Assembly (NCBI RefSeq): GCF_000514815.1
Contig: NZ_KI911473.1
Span: 24,578 to 88,577, forward strand
Reading direction: 5' to 3'
DNA length: 64,000 nucleotides
DNA from: Salinispora fenicalii
GTDB lineage: Bacteria; Actinomycetota; Actinomycetes; Mycobacteriales; Micromonosporaceae
Below are positions 36,346 through 45,414 of this stretch, piece after piece. The notes below the pieces were generated by a model, which saw only the letters and a program-made list of their open reading frames with translations, was not told where the DNA came from and made no database searches. How positions within the stretch are numbered: position 1 is the stretch's first letter; every line of letters begins with the position of its first letter. The translations under genes and the position numbers were made by a program.

Positions 36346-36381
36346 GAAGCCCTGACCAGCATATCCGCTGGTCAGGGCTTC
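36346..36381 (-). terminator. rho-independent terminator of tRNA-Pro
   Basis: A perfect 15-bp stem (GAAGCCCTGACCAGC / GCTGGTCAGGGCTTC) with a 6-nt loop starts eight bases after the tRNA 3' end on the minus strand and is followed by GACTTTCTTC. It may also stop transcripts arriving from the creatininase side. Confidence 0.85.
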
Positions 36382-36388
36382 GTTTCTG

Positions 36389-36462
<74 letters not shown>

Positions 36463-36547
36463 ATGCTCCCGCTGGCTTCCCCGCGACAGCCGGTACAGCC
36501 TACCGCACGATCTTTCCGGTGCCCGTATCCACCCCTTGGTGTCAACG

Positions 36548-36579
36548 CCCACCCTCCCGGGCCAGGCCGGGAGGGTGGG
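36548..36579 (-). terminator. hairpin after der (no U-run)
   Basis: A perfect 13-bp stem, CCCACCCTCCCGG (36548-36560) with CCGGGAGGGTGGG (36567-36579), starts 11 bp after the der stop codon. There is no T-run, as is common in actinomycete intrinsic-like terminators. It likely ends the long leftward operon. Confidence 0.65.
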
Positions 36580-36590
36580 GTGGGCTGAGG

Positions 36591-37994
36591 TTAGCCGTGG
36601 GCCTTGCCGCGACCGCCGGGACCGAGCTTCTTACGGGGGCGGACCGAAATTTCGATCGGGGTGCCCTCGAAGCCGAACTCCTCCCGGAGTTTGCGCTCCA
36701 CGAATCGCTGGTAGCCCGCGTCCAGCGGACCTGTGGTGAACAGTACGAACCGTGGCGGCGCCGCTCCCGCCTGGGTGGCGAAGAGAATCTTCGGGGCCCG
36801 TCCCCCACGCACCGGGTGCGGGGTCGCCTGCACCAGCGCGGTGAGCCAGGCATTGAGCTGTGCCGTCGGTACCCGCGTCTCCCAGCTGGCCAGTGCCCGG
36901 CGGAGCGCTGGGGCGAGCTTGTCCACCGCGCGTCCGGTCTTGGCAGAGAGGTTCAGCCGGATGGCCCAGGGAATGCGACGCAGTTCCCGCTCGATCTCCC
37001 GGTCCAGGTAGTACCGACGGTCGGCGTCCACCAGGTCCCACTTGTTGAAGGCGATCACCAGGGCTCGGCCGGTATTGGTAACCATCGACAGGATCCGCTG
37101 GTCCTGTTCACTGATGACCTCGCTGGCGTCGAGCAGCACCACTGCTACCTCGGCGGCCTCGATCGCCGAGGCGGTACGCAGGCTCGCGTAGTACTCGGTG
37201 CCGCTGGCCTGGCCGACCCGTTTACGCAGGCCGGCGGTGTCAACAAGTTGCCAGGCCTCGCCGCCGATCTCGACCAGGCTGTCCACCGGGTCGACGGTGG
37301 TGCCGGCGACCGCGTCAACGACGGCCCGAATCTCCCCGGAGAAGCGGTTGAGGAGGCTGGACTTGCCGACGTTGGGCCGGCCGACGAGGGCGACCCGACG
37401 GGGGCCACGCGGACGGTCCTCGACGATCTTGGGCGCTTCCGGTAGCCGGTCCAGGATCAGGTCGAGTAGTTCGCCGGCACCCCGGCCATGCAGCGCCGAG
37501 ATCGGATACGGCTCCCCCAAGCCGAGCGACCAGAGCGCGGACGCCTCCATTTCGATGGAGCTGTTGTCGGCCTTGTTCGCCACCAGGATCACTGGCTTGG
37601 CGCTGCGTCGCAGCATCTTCACTGCCGCCTCGTCCACGTCGGTGGCGCCCACCACCGCGTCGACTACGAAGAGCACCACGTCAGCGGTGGTGATGGCCGA
37701 CTCCGCTTGCGCGGCGATGGCGGCGGCACGGTCCTTCGCATCCGGTTCCCAGCCGCCGGTGTCGACGACAGCGAACTGCCGGCCGTTCCACTGCGCGTCG
37801 TATGGAACCCGGTCCCGGGTCACCCCGGGTACGTCCTCGACGACCGCCTGCCGACGCCCGATCAGTCGGTTTACCAACGTCGACTTTCCCACGTTGGGAC
37901 GACCAACCACTGCTACCACCGGCTGCGGGGCCGTGGCCTCCTCGACATCGGGTTCAGGGGTGTCCCACCCCACCCAACCGGTTGGCTCGTTCAT
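36591..37994 (-). CDS. der: ribosome biogenesis GTPase Der (EngA)
   Basis: 467-residue double-GTPase required for 50S subunit assembly. Two G domains in tandem: GRPNVGKS at 31-38 with VVDTGGW and NKAD, and GRPNVGKS near 204-211 with LVDTAGL and NKWD; the C-terminal KH-like domain ends in a basic KKLGPGGRGKAHG tail. Length and motifs are complete. It overlaps the cmk stop by four bases and is the last gene of the run. Confidence 0.97.
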   Translation of the reverse strand: MNEPTGWVGWDTPEPDVEEATAPQPVVAVVGRPNVGKSTLVNRLIGRRQAVVEDVPGVTRDRVPYDAQWNGRQFAVVDTGGWEPDAKDRAAAIAAQAESAITTADVVLFVVDAVVGATDVDEAAVKMLRRSAKPVILVANKADNSSIEMEASALWSLGLGEPYPISALHGRGAGELLDLILDRLPEAPKIVEDRPRGPRRVALVGRPNVGKSSLLNRFSGEIRAVVDAVAGTTVDPVDSLVEIGGEAWQLVDTAGLRKRVGQASGTEYYASLRTASAIEAAEVAVVLLDASEVISEQDQRILSMVTNTGRALVIAFNKWDLVDADRRYYLDREIERELRRIPWAIRLNLSAKTGRAVDKLAPALRRALASWETRVPTAQLNAWLTALVQATPHPVRGGRAPKILFATQAGAAPPRFVLFTTGPLDAGYQRFVERKLREEFGFEGTPIEISVRPRKKLGPGGRGKAHG

Positions 37995-38674
37995 CGATCC
38001 ACACCCCGCTCGGCCAGCATCTCCTGCAGGCTCGCGACGACCTCGTCAATGCCGAGTTCGGTGGTGTCCAGCACCACGGCGTCCGGGGCTTGCGTCATCG
38101 GGTCGGCCTTACGAGTTGAGTCCAACCGGTCCCGGCGGGCCAGGTCGGCGGCGGTCTGACCAGTGTCGGTGGCGTTCTCGGCGCTGCGTCGGGCTGCCCG
38201 GGCCGCCGCGGACGCGGTCAGGTACACCTTCAGGTCGGCGTCGGGGGCGACTACCGCGCCGATATCGCGCCCCTCGATCACGATCCGACCGGCGGCGGCG
38301 GCGAGGTCCCGCTGCCGGTTGACGAGCAACGATCGGACCGCCGGTACGGCGGCCACGGCCGAGACCGCCCCGGTCACCTCGGGTCCGCGAATCTCCACCT
38401 CGATGGCTACGCCGTCAGCAGTCACGCCGTACCCCTCAGGGTCGGTGCCGATGCCGAGCTCAGTTTCCCCGGCGACCTTGGCCACGGCCGACTGGTCAGC
38501 CAGGTCGACTCCGGAGCGCAGTACCGCCCAGGTGACTGCCCGGTACATCGCGCCGGTGTCGAGGTAGCGGGCGCCCAGGGCGATCGCGAGTCGCCGAGAA
38601 ACGGTGGACTTTCCCGAACCGGACGGCCCGTCCACAGCGACCACGCAGCGCCCGGTCCGTACGTTTTCCTCCAC
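37991..38674 (-). CDS. cmk: cytidylate kinase
   Basis: 227-residue (d)CMP kinase. P-loop GPSGSGKST follows the start closely (residues about 12-20), then GARYLDTGAMYRAVTW binds CMP, and the GRDIGAVVAPDADLKVYLTA lid segment is intact. The GTG at 38674 is chosen because AGGAGG lies six bases upstream and gives normal length; the frame stays open a further 45 codons but that text is unrelated. Overlaps der by four bases. A 171-bp gap with a small CTCGCGG/CCGCGAG hairpin separates it from rluB. Confidence 0.95.
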   Translation of the reverse strand: MEENVRTGRCVVAVDGPSGSGKSTVSRRLAIALGARYLDTGAMYRAVTWAVLRSGVDLADQSAVAKVAGETELGIGTDPEGYGVTADGVAIEVEIRGPEVTGAVSAVAAVPAVRSLLVNRQRDLAAAAGRIVIEGRDIGAVVAPDADLKVYLTASAAARAARRSAENATDTGQTAADLARRDRLDSTRKADPMTQAPDAVVLDTTELGIDEVVASLQEMLAERGVDR

Positions 38675-38845
38675 CGCAATCCTCCTCAGTCCGTACCTCG
38701 CGGTCCATACCCGCGAGCGGTATCCGCCCGCCGACAATGATGCCTGGCACGGTGCGGTCTCCTCGTGCCGCACCTCCGGGAGCGTCCGCCCCCGCGCAGC
38801 GGGCCGCACGGAGCTTACCGGCTGCGGTACCCGCCACCGCCGGCG

Positions 38846-39616
38846 TCAGTCGCCGACCGCCTTGAACAGCGCGGCGACCTCCGCGTTGGTGAGTCGACGG
38901 GTGCGCCCGGTGCGGAGGTCGCCGAGCCGGATCGGCCCGATCGAGGTACGCACCAGCCGTGACACCGGGTGACCGACCGCATCGAACAGACGCCGCACGA
39001 TGTGCTTGCGCCCTTCGTGCAGGGTGACCTCTATCTGGGCGGTTTTGCCCAGTGTGTCCACCAGGCGGAACGCATCCACCTTCACCGGGCCGTCGCTCAG
39101 CTCGACGCCGGCGGCGAGGCGCCGGCCCAGCGACCGCGGAATCGGCCCGGACACCTCACACAGGTACGTCTTGGGTACCCCGTAGGAGGGGTGCATGAGC
39201 CGGTGCGCGAGCGTGCCGTCGTTGGTGAGCAGCAGTAGGCCCTCGCTGTCGGCGTCGAGCCGTCCGACGTGGTAGACCCGCTCTTCCACCCGGTTGCCGA
39301 GGAAGTCGGCGAGGGCGGTCCGGCCCTTCTCGTCCGCCATGGTGGAGACGACACCCCGGGGCTTGTTCATGGCGAGGTAGACCAGACGGGTGTCGGCCTG
39401 GAGGCGCTCACCGTTGACGTAGATGGTGTCGGAGGTCGGATCTGCCCGGTCACCGAGCTGGGCGACCCGGCCGTTCACTGTCACCCGCCGGCGGAAGATC
39501 AGGTCTTCGCAGGCACGCCGAGATCCGACACCGGCGGCGGCGAGCACCTTTTGGAGGCGTTCTGGGCCGGTGTAGACGGGCGCGTCGGGTTTCGGGGCGC
39601 GGTTATCGCGAGGCAT
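38846..39616 (-). CDS. rluB: 23S rRNA pseudouridine synthase RluB-like
   Basis: 256 residues. N-terminal S4 RNA-binding domain (ERLQKVLAAAGVGSRRACED), then the RsuA/RluB catalytic domain with the Asp in GRLDADSEGLLLLTNDG and the EGRKHIVRRLFDAVG stretch. It isomerises a uridine in 23S rRNA. The ATG at 39616 lies inside the end of scpB (14-bp overlap), matching the conserved scpA-scpB-rluB-cmk-der order. Confidence 0.95.
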   Translation of the reverse strand: MPRDNRAPKPDAPVYTGPERLQKVLAAAGVGSRRACEDLIFRRRVTVNGRVAQLGDRADPTSDTIYVNGERLQADTRLVYLAMNKPRGVVSTMADEKGRTALADFLGNRVEERVYHVGRLDADSEGLLLLTNDGTLAHRLMHPSYGVPKTYLCEVSGPIPRSLGRRLAAGVELSDGPVKVDAFRLVDTLGKTAQIEVTLHEGRKHIVRRLFDAVGHPVSRLVRTSIGPIRLGDLRTGRTRRLTNAEVAALFKAVGD

Positions 39617-40424
39617 CGGCGAGGTCTTCCACATCGTCGGGGAGGAACGGAGCGAGCGGCGGCAGGTCGGTGATGCTGTCCAAGCCGAGCTTCTCCAGGA
39701 ACAGGGTGGTGGTCCGGTACAGGTGGGCACCGGTTTCCGGTTCGGTGCCGCACTCCTCTACCAGTCCACGGGAGACCAGGGTACGGATCACCCCGTCGCA
39801 GTTCACACCGCGGATGGCGGAAATCCGGGATCGGGTCACCGGCTGTTTGTAGGAGACCACGGCCAGGGTCTCCAGCGCGGCCTGGGTCAGTCGTACGGTC
39901 TGGCCGTCGAGGACGAACCGCTCCACGTACCCGGCGTATTCCGGCCGGGTGTACAGGCGCCACCCGCCGGCCGCTCGACGTAGCTCGAAGCCGTGCCCGC
40001 GGGTGGTGTAGCCGGTGGAGATGGCGTGCAGCATCGCCCGGACCCGTTCGAGTGGCTGCGCCAGCACGTCGGCGAGGGTCGTCTCGGCGACCGGCTCGTC
40101 CACGACCAGGAGGATCGCTTCCAGGGCGCCGTGTAGTTCGACGTCGTCGAGCACCGACGCGGGGGGTGGGGCCGGCAACCGTTGGCGGGATCGCCCCTGG
40201 TCGGGTACCGACTCCCGGCCAGCACCAGCGGATTCTCCGGGTACGGCGACGGGACGGCTACTCTCGGCGGCGCCAGGCGGTTCGGGGTTGGGTTCTCCCC
40301 CGCTCGACGCGGCAGCGGCTTTGGCCTCGACCGGCTTGGTCGATGCCTCGCGGTGGCGTTCCCATGGTGGGATCCATGCGGCGGCCTGGTCGGCCAGGGA
40401 GTCCCCGTGTTTCTCGTCACCCAT
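39603..40424 (-). CDS. scpB: segregation and condensation protein ScpB
   Basis: 273-residue kleisin-associated winged-helix protein of the SMC complex. The first 85 residues are an extra Pro/Ser/Glu-rich leader seen in some actinomycetes; the two winged-helix domains follow (ALEAILLVVDEPV to LAVVSYKQPVTRSRISAIRG, VEECGTEPETGAHLYRTT). The ATG at 40424 has AGAGGA upstream and overlaps the scpA end by eight bases. The frame remains open upstream only as a shadow of scpA. Confidence 0.93.
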   Translation of the reverse strand: MGDEKHGDSLADQAAAWIPPWERHREASTKPVEAKAAAASSGGEPNPEPPGAAESSRPVAVPGESAGAGRESVPDQGRSRQRLPAPPPASVLDDVELHGALEAILLVVDEPVAETTLADVLAQPLERVRAMLHAISTGYTTRGHGFELRRAAGGWRLYTRPEYAGYVERFVLDGQTVRLTQAALETLAVVSYKQPVTRSRISAIRGVNCDGVIRTLVSRGLVEECGTEPETGAHLYRTTTLFLEKLGLDSITDLPPLAPFLPDDVEDLADASR

Positions 40425-41547
40425 CTCGCTCGTCCTCTGTCGTGGCCGGCCTTCCGCCGGATGGTGCCGACCCTGCCGGGTCCGACCTCGTCGCCGGCAG
40501 TGACGCTGCCTCCCCAGGCCCGGAGTCAACCGGTCCGGAGTCAACCGGCACGGAGCCGACCGGCCCAGGCCCATCGGATCCAGCGGTGGAGAGGGTCCCC
40601 GCGTACTCGTCGATGTCCAGGTCACCACCGCCATCGACGGGGCCGGTCCAGCGTACGGTCAGCTCTTCCAGGGCCTCTTCCTGGGCGAAGGCGACCAGCC
40701 CTTCCCGGTAGAGCTCCAGCAGGGCGAGGAAGCGGGCCACCACCTCGAGAAGGGCGTCGCAGTCCGCACAGAGCCCGGTGAAGGTGGCCGTGCCGGCTCG
40801 GCGTAGCCGCTCGGCGATGATCTCGGCGTGCTCCCGGACACTGACCCGGACCTGGTGAATGTGCGCGATGGACACCTCCGGCGGCGGTTTCGGGGTGAAC
40901 ACCCGGACAGCCAGGTCCCGTAGCCGCTGCGGGCCGATACCGAACACCAGGTCGGGCAGGGCCTGTGCGTACCGTGGCTCCAGCGTGACCGCCCGTGGGT
41001 ACCGCCGCCCGCCGGTCTCCTCGAGCACCGCGATGTGCGCCGCCGCCTCCTTGTACGCCTTGTACTGCAGCAGCCGCGCGAAGAGCAGATCCCGGGCTTC
41101 CAGCAGGGCCAGGTCGGCCTCGTCCTCGACCTCGGCAGCGGGTAACAACCGGGCCGCTTTGAGGTCGAGCAGGGTGGCGGCGATGAGCAGGAACTCGCTG
41201 GTCTCGTCCAGATCCCAGTGCTCACCCATTGCCCGCAGGTAGGCGATGAACTCGTCGGTTACCTGGTGCAATGCCACTTCGGTGACGTCCAGTTTGTGCT
41301 TGCTGATCAGTTGCAGCAGCAGGTCGAACGGGCCGGTGAAGTTGGCCAGCCGGACGGTGAAGCCGCTGGTCCCGTCACCGCCGTTGGTCTCCGGGGCATT
41401 GACGGGCACTTCGCCGCCGAGTGCCGCGCCGCCGGATGCCGCGGCGTCAACGGCGGCGTTGCTGGCCTCGGTGGGCGTGTTGCCGGCGTCGGCGGGCGTG
41501 GGCTGGTCGAGGGGCGGTGCGGTCACCGGCAAACCGTAGTCCACCAC
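40417..41547 (-). CDS. scpA: segregation and condensation protein ScpA (kleisin)
   Basis: 376 residues. The kleisin core starts with LANFTGPFDLLLQLISKHKLDVTEV and runs through EFLLIAATLLDLKAARLLP to about residue 315; the C-terminal domain binds the SMC head. Both the N-terminal 60 and C-terminal 60 residues are low-complexity Ala/Gly/Pro/Asp text, including a repeated PVDSGP. The start is one of two adjacent GTG codons. It follows parA by 44 bp. Confidence 0.95.
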   Translation of the reverse strand: MVDYGLPVTAPPLDQPTPADAGNTPTEASNAAVDAAASGGAALGGEVPVNAPETNGGDGTSGFTVRLANFTGPFDLLLQLISKHKLDVTEVALHQVTDEFIAYLRAMGEHWDLDETSEFLLIAATLLDLKAARLLPAAEVEDEADLALLEARDLLFARLLQYKAYKEAAAHIAVLEETGGRRYPRAVTLEPRYAQALPDLVFGIGPQRLRDLAVRVFTPKPPPEVSIAHIHQVRVSVREHAEIIAERLRRAGTATFTGLCADCDALLEVVARFLALLELYREGLVAFAQEEALEELTVRWTGPVDGGGDLDIDEYAGTLSTAGSDGPGPVGSVPVDSGPVDSGPGEAASLPATRSDPAGSAPSGGRPATTEDERDG

Positions 41548-41562
41548 CTGGGCGCCCTACCC

Positions 41563-41607
41563 CCGGTCTACCGCTCCGCCTGGCTTCCGGTCTACCGCTC
41601 CGCCTGG
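41563..41607. repeat. 21-bp direct repeat at the parA 3' end
   Basis: CCGGTCTACCGCTCCGCCTGG occurs at 41563-41583 and again at 41587-41607 (24-bp period). The second copy includes the parA stop codon, so the end of the gene has been duplicated into the parA-scpA spacer. Confidence 0.85.
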
Positions 41608-42515
41608 GCGGCGATCACCTCGCGGGCGAGCTGCCGGTAGTTGCGCGCACCGGAGGAGGCCGGGTCGAGGGTGGTGATCGGCGCCCCGGCGACGGTGGAC
41701 TCGGGGAACTTCACGGTCTTGGTAATCACCGTCTGGTAGACCTTGTCGCCGAAGGCCTCGACGACCCGCTGCAGCACCTGGCGGCAGTGGGTGGTGCGGC
41801 TGTCGTACATGGTGGCGAGGATGCCTTCGAGCTCCAGGTCGAAATTGAGTCGCTCGCGAACCTTGTCGATTGTGTCCAGCAGCAGGGCTACCCCACGGAG
41901 GCTGAAGAACTCGCACTCCAACGGGATGAGCACACCATGGGAAACGGTCAGCGCGTTGATCGCCAGTAGACCTAGGGAGGGCTGACAGTCAATCAGGATG
42001 AAGTCGTAGTCCTTACGGATGCTCTTCAGCACCCGCGCCAACGCCATCTCCCGGGCGACCTCGTTGACTAGTTGGATCTCGGCAGCGGAGAGGTCGATAT
42101 TGGCCGGAAGCAGGTGCAGGCCCGCCACATCGGTCTTGATCAGCACATCGTCGCAGGTGACATCGTCCTGCATGAGGAGGTTGTAGACCGACAGGTCGAG
42201 GTTGTGCGGGTTGACTCCCAGACCGACCGAGAGGGCGCCTTGCGGGTCGAAGTCGACCAGCAGCACCCGGCGGCCATACTCGGCCAGCGCGGCGCCCAGA
42301 TTGATGGTCGTGGTGGTCTTGCCGACACCGCCCTTCTGGTTCGCCATCGCGATGATGCGGGCGGGGCCGTGCCGGTCGGTCGGCATCGGTTCGGGGATCG
42401 GCTTCCGCGTGGTGTATGCGGCCGGATCTGCCGGACCAAGGTCAGTGCCGAGTGTGGACTGCTGCTCGCGGAGCTCCGACGTCCAGGTCTCGGCACGGCC
42501 ACCGTCGCCAACCAT
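41592..42515 (-). CDS. parA: ParA/Soj-family chromosome-partitioning ATPase
   Basis: 307-residue deviant-Walker ATPase. NQKGGVGKTTT (Lys61-Thr69) is the signature P-loop; VDFDPQGALS and FILIDCQPSLG follow. It sits with scpA/scpB as in other actinobacteria (Rv1708-like), distinct from the oriC-linked parA, so partner ParB is not nearby. The ATG at 42515 (GGAGGGGG ten bases upstream) is chosen; GTG at 42545 would add ten residues. The first 50 residues are unstructured. Confidence 0.93.
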   Translation of the reverse strand: MVGDGGRAETWTSELREQQSTLGTDLGPADPAAYTTRKPIPEPMPTDRHGPARIIAMANQKGGVGKTTTTINLGAALAEYGRRVLLVDFDPQGALSVGLGVNPHNLDLSVYNLLMQDDVTCDDVLIKTDVAGLHLLPANIDLSAAEIQLVNEVAREMALARVLKSIRKDYDFILIDCQPSLGLLAINALTVSHGVLIPLECEFFSLRGVALLLDTIDKVRERLNFDLELEGILATMYDSRTTHCRQVLQRVVEAFGDKVYQTVITKTVKFPESTVAGAPITTLDPASSGARNYRQLAREVIAAQAER

Positions 42516-42683
42516 GTCTTCGTTGCCCCCTCCCGACGACCACACCGGCGTCGGAGCCGACCGACGTCCTTCGCGACGCCGTCGCGAATCCTGGCCGCGT
42601 CACTTCCGCCAGGTCCGCGCCGAACCTGACTGTACGCCACCGGCAAGCAGGCCGCTCAGCACCGGTCCGGCGTGTCATACCCA

Positions 42684-43667
42684 TCAACCGAGCGCCCGCG
42701 GGTGGGCCGTCGCGTACACCTCACGTAGTCGTTCGACGGTGACCAGCGTGTAGACCTGGGTGGTAGTGACCGAGGCGTGGCCGAGAAGTTCCTGCACTAC
42801 GCGCACGTCGGCGCCACCGTCAAGCAGGTGGGTGGCGTAGGAGTGACGAAGCGTGTGCGGGGAGACCGCCTGCGGCCCGACATCCGGCAGGCCGGCCCGG
42901 CGGGCGGCACCGCGCAGGATCGCCCAGGCGCCCTGCCGGGACAGTGGGCCGCCGCGGGAGTTGAGGAAGACCGCCGGGGTGCCTCGGCCGGCGGCGACGA
43001 GGCCGGGGCGGGCGCGTACCAGGTAGGCGTTCAGCGCAGCCACGGCGTACCCGCCGATCGGGACCAGCCGGTTCCGCCCGCCCTTGCCCCGCAGCAGTAC
43101 CGAGCCGGTGTCGGTATCGGTGTCGAGGTCGTCAACGGCGGCGCCGACCGCCTCGGAGATCCGCGCGCCGGTGCCGTACAGGAACTCCAGCAGCGCCCGG
43201 TCACGCAGCCCGAGCGGTGCCTCCACGCCGGTGGCGGTGACCGGGCCGACGGCGTCCAGCAGCCGGGTCACGTCGTCGACGGGCAGCGCCCGGGGCAGCC
43301 GGCGGGGCGGCGCAGGTGGGCGGAGATCACGGCTCGGGTCGGCACCGGTCAGGCCCTCGCGCAGTGCGAAGCGGTGCAGACCGCGCACGGCGCTGACGGC
43401 CCGCGCCGCGGAGGACGCCGCGAGTGGCGGGCGTTCCTCGTCCCCGACGCGCAGTCGGGCCAGGTGGGCTTCCACCTGACCCGGGGTGACCGACGCCAGG
43501 TCGGTCACCCCGATCCACGCGAGGGTGTCGAGGTAGCGGGTCAGGTCCCGCCGGTACGAGGCGAGGGTGTTCGCCGCGAGTCCCCGCTCGACGGCGAGGT
43601 GGTCCAGGTAGCCGCGGACGGCACGGCGTAGGGCCGGCGCGGGATCTGGTCCGACCTCAGCCGTCAT
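42684..43667 (-). CDS. xerD: tyrosine recombinase XerD-like
   Basis: 327-residue tyrosine recombinase for dimer resolution. The SAM-like N-terminal domain (VRGYLDHLAVERGLAANTLA) is followed by the catalytic domain: Arg in GTGARISE (about 168), HTLRH (about 269-272), GHASVTTT and the nucleophilic Tyr in TQVYT (about 305). All catalytic residues are present. It lies 18 bp after ald in the leftward run; its position in the conserved core block argues for a housekeeping Xer rather than an island integrase. Confidence 0.93.
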   Translation of the reverse strand: MTAEVGPDPAPALRRAVRGYLDHLAVERGLAANTLASYRRDLTRYLDTLAWIGVTDLASVTPGQVEAHLARLRVGDEERPPLAASSAARAVSAVRGLHRFALREGLTGADPSRDLRPPAPPRRLPRALPVDDVTRLLDAVGPVTATGVEAPLGLRDRALLEFLYGTGARISEAVGAAVDDLDTDTDTGSVLLRGKGGRNRLVPIGGYAVAALNAYLVRARPGLVAAGRGTPAVFLNSRGGPLSRQGAWAILRGAARRAGLPDVGPQAVSPHTLRHSYATHLLDGGADVRVVQELLGHASVTTTQVYTLVTVERLREVYATAHPRALG

Positions 43668-43685
43668 GGTTGGCTCGCCGCCGCC

Positions 43686-44801
43686 TCAGACCAGCACCTC
43701 GGCCAGCGGCAGGGTGGCCATGCCGTGCGCGTCGGCGACCGGACCGTAGACGACCTGACCATCGTGGGTGTTCAGGCCCAACGCGAGCGCCGGGTCCCGA
43801 CGCAGCGCCTCCCGCCAACCGAAGTTGGCCAGTTCCAGGGCGTACGGCAGGGTCACGTTGGTCAGCGCGTAGGTGCTGGTGTGCGGCACCGCGCCCGGCA
43901 TATTCGCCACGCAGTAGAAGACGGAGTTGTGCACCGGGTACGTCGGGTCGGCGTGAGTGGTGGGGCGCGAGTCCTCGAAGCAGCCCCCCTGGTCGATGGA
44001 GATGTCGACCAGCAGGCTGCCCGGCTTCATCTGGGCGACCAACTCGTTCGAGATCAGGGTCGGAGCTTTGGCGCCGGGCACCAGCACCGCGCCGATGACC
44101 AGGTCCGCGTCAACCACCGCCCGTTCGATCTCGTACGCGTTGGAGGCGACTGTCTGTAGGTGGCCTCGGTAGATCGCATCGGCCTGACGCAGCCGGGTCA
44201 CGTTCTTGTCCAGCAGCAGCACCTCGGCTTGGAGACCGAGCGCGATGGCGGCGGCGTTCATACCGGAAACGCCGGCACCGATGACCACGGTCTTCGCCGC
44301 GTACACGCCGGAGACGCCACCCATCAGAACACCGCGTCCACCGCCTTGGGCCTGCAGGTGGTAGGCGCCGACCTGCGGGGCGAGCCGGCCGGCCACCTCG
44401 GACATGGGGGCGAGCAGGGGCAGCGACCGGTCGGGCAGCTCGACCGTCTCGTACGCGATGGCGGTGACCCCACGGTCCAGCAGCGCGTCGGTGCACTCCT
44501 TGGAGGCGGCCAGGTGCAGGTAGGTGAAGAGCACCTGGCCCGGCTGCATCCGGTGGTACTCCTCCGCGACCGGCTCCTTGACCTTCAGTACCAACTCGGC
44601 GGTCTCCCACACCTCGTCTGCGGTGGGGAGGATCGTGGCGCCGGCGGCGGCGAAGTCGTTGTCGCTGGTGCTGGAGCCGACGCCAGCGCCGGACTCGACG
44701 AAGACCTGGTGGCCGGCGCGGACGAATTCGTTGACGCCCGCCGGCGTGATCGCCACTCGGTATTCGTGATTCTTGATCTCACGTGGAATGCCGACCTTCA
44801 C
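43686..44801 (-). CDS. ald: alanine dehydrogenase
   Basis: 371-residue NAD-dependent L-alanine dehydrogenase (alanine to pyruvate and ammonia). The N-terminal substrate domain starts VGIPREIKNHEYRVAITP; the Rossmann domain carries VVIGAGVSGMNAAAIALGL; the SIDQGG loop is also present. GTG start with GGAGAAGGGGG about nine bases upstream. It heads the ald-xerD segment, with a 295-bp intergenic region upstream that likely contains its promoter. Confidence 0.96.
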   Translation of the reverse strand: MKVGIPREIKNHEYRVAITPAGVNEFVRAGHQVFVESGAGVGSSTSDNDFAAAGATILPTADEVWETAELVLKVKEPVAEEYHRMQPGQVLFTYLHLAASKECTDALLDRGVTAIAYETVELPDRSLPLLAPMSEVAGRLAPQVGAYHLQAQGGGRGVLMGGVSGVYAAKTVVIGAGVSGMNAAAIALGLQAEVLLLDKNVTRLRQADAIYRGHLQTVASNAYEIERAVVDADLVIGAVLVPGAKAPTLISNELVAQMKPGSLLVDISIDQGGCFEDSRPTTHADPTYPVHNSVFYCVANMPGAVPHTSTYALTNVTLPYALELANFGWREALRRDPALALGLNTHDGQVVYGPVADAHGMATLPLAEVLV

Positions 44802-45096
44802 GATGCAGACCCCCTTCTCCGGGGCTGCTCGCCCCAGCTTTTCGGCGCCACGGCGGCTCCGTTGCCGCAGTGCTCAGGTCCCGCCGGCGGAAGTCTAGGC
44901 CGGAGTTGACCGTCGGGGAGCCTGCACTGTGATATGTGGTGGACACTCCCGCTAACGATGTGTCAGGCGGACCTTGGTCGCAGCCCGGTGCTCAGCGGCC
45001 CGACTCCGCCGTTGGGACCAGATTCACCACACTTCTCGCCAGACATACTGATCCCCCGTTCGGACAGCTGGCTGTGGATCACTACTGTGTCCCCTC
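44802..45096. other. divergent intergenic region between ald and the TM2 gene
   Basis: 295 bp with no open frame of interest. It must contain the leftward ald promoter and the rightward TM2 promoter. The only element I can support is the TACTGT hexamer just before the TM2 ATG. Confidence 0.5.
45083..45088 (+). promoter_or_regulatory. candidate -10 element of a leaderless TM2 transcript
   Basis: TACTGT ends eight bases before the TM2 ATG and no Shine-Dalgarno sequence lies between, so transcription would start at or next to the start codon. A weak TTCGGAC at 45059-45065 is the only -35-like match. Confidence 0.35.
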
Positions 45097-45354
45097 ATGA
45101 CTACTCCTCCTTACCAGCCCGGCCACCCGATGGGTGTGTCCGACAAAAGTAAGATCGCCGCGGGCGTCCTGCAGATCATGCTCGGCGCCTTCGGCGTCGG
45201 CCGGTTCTACATGGGCCACACCAAGATCGGCGTACTCCAGCTCGTCGTCACCCTGGTAACGTGCGGCTTCGGCGGCATCTGGGGCGTCGTTGACGGCATC
45301 CTGATCCTGATCAATGGTGGCGTTGATGGCCAAGGCCGGCCGCTGCGCGACTGA
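45097..45354 (+). CDS. TM2-domain membrane protein
   Basis: 85 residues. A short Pro-rich cytosolic lead precedes two hydrophobic helices with the TM2 signature: KIAAGVLQIMLGAFGVGRFY, MGHTKIGVLQL, then LVTCGFGGIWGVVDGILIL. The DG in the second helix is typical. Its function is unknown beyond membrane association. It is monocistronic, on the opposite strand to its neighbours, and ends at a bidirectional terminator. Confidence 0.9.
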   Translation: MTTPPYQPGHPMGVSDKSKIAAGVLQIMLGAFGVGRFYMGHTKIGVLQLVVTLVTCGFGGIWGVVDGILILINGGVDGQGRPLRD

Positions 45355-45373
45355 CCCAGTTTCACCGTATGTG

Positions 45374-45401
45374 AAAGGGGGGCCGCGTGCGGCCCCCCTT
45401 T
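45374..45401. terminator. bidirectional terminator between TM2 and NUDIX genes
   Basis: AAAGGGGGGCCGC (45374-45386) and GCGGCCCCCCTTT (45389-45401) form a 13-bp perfect inverted repeat between two convergent genes. The A and T ends of the arms give short U-runs on either strand. Confidence 0.85.
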
Positions 45402-45414
45402 ACATGAATGGTGT

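Noticed and set aside
42684..43667. XerD as an island integrase
   Set aside because: It is in its conserved housekeeping position between ald and parA, away from the tRNA, and faces along the core operon.
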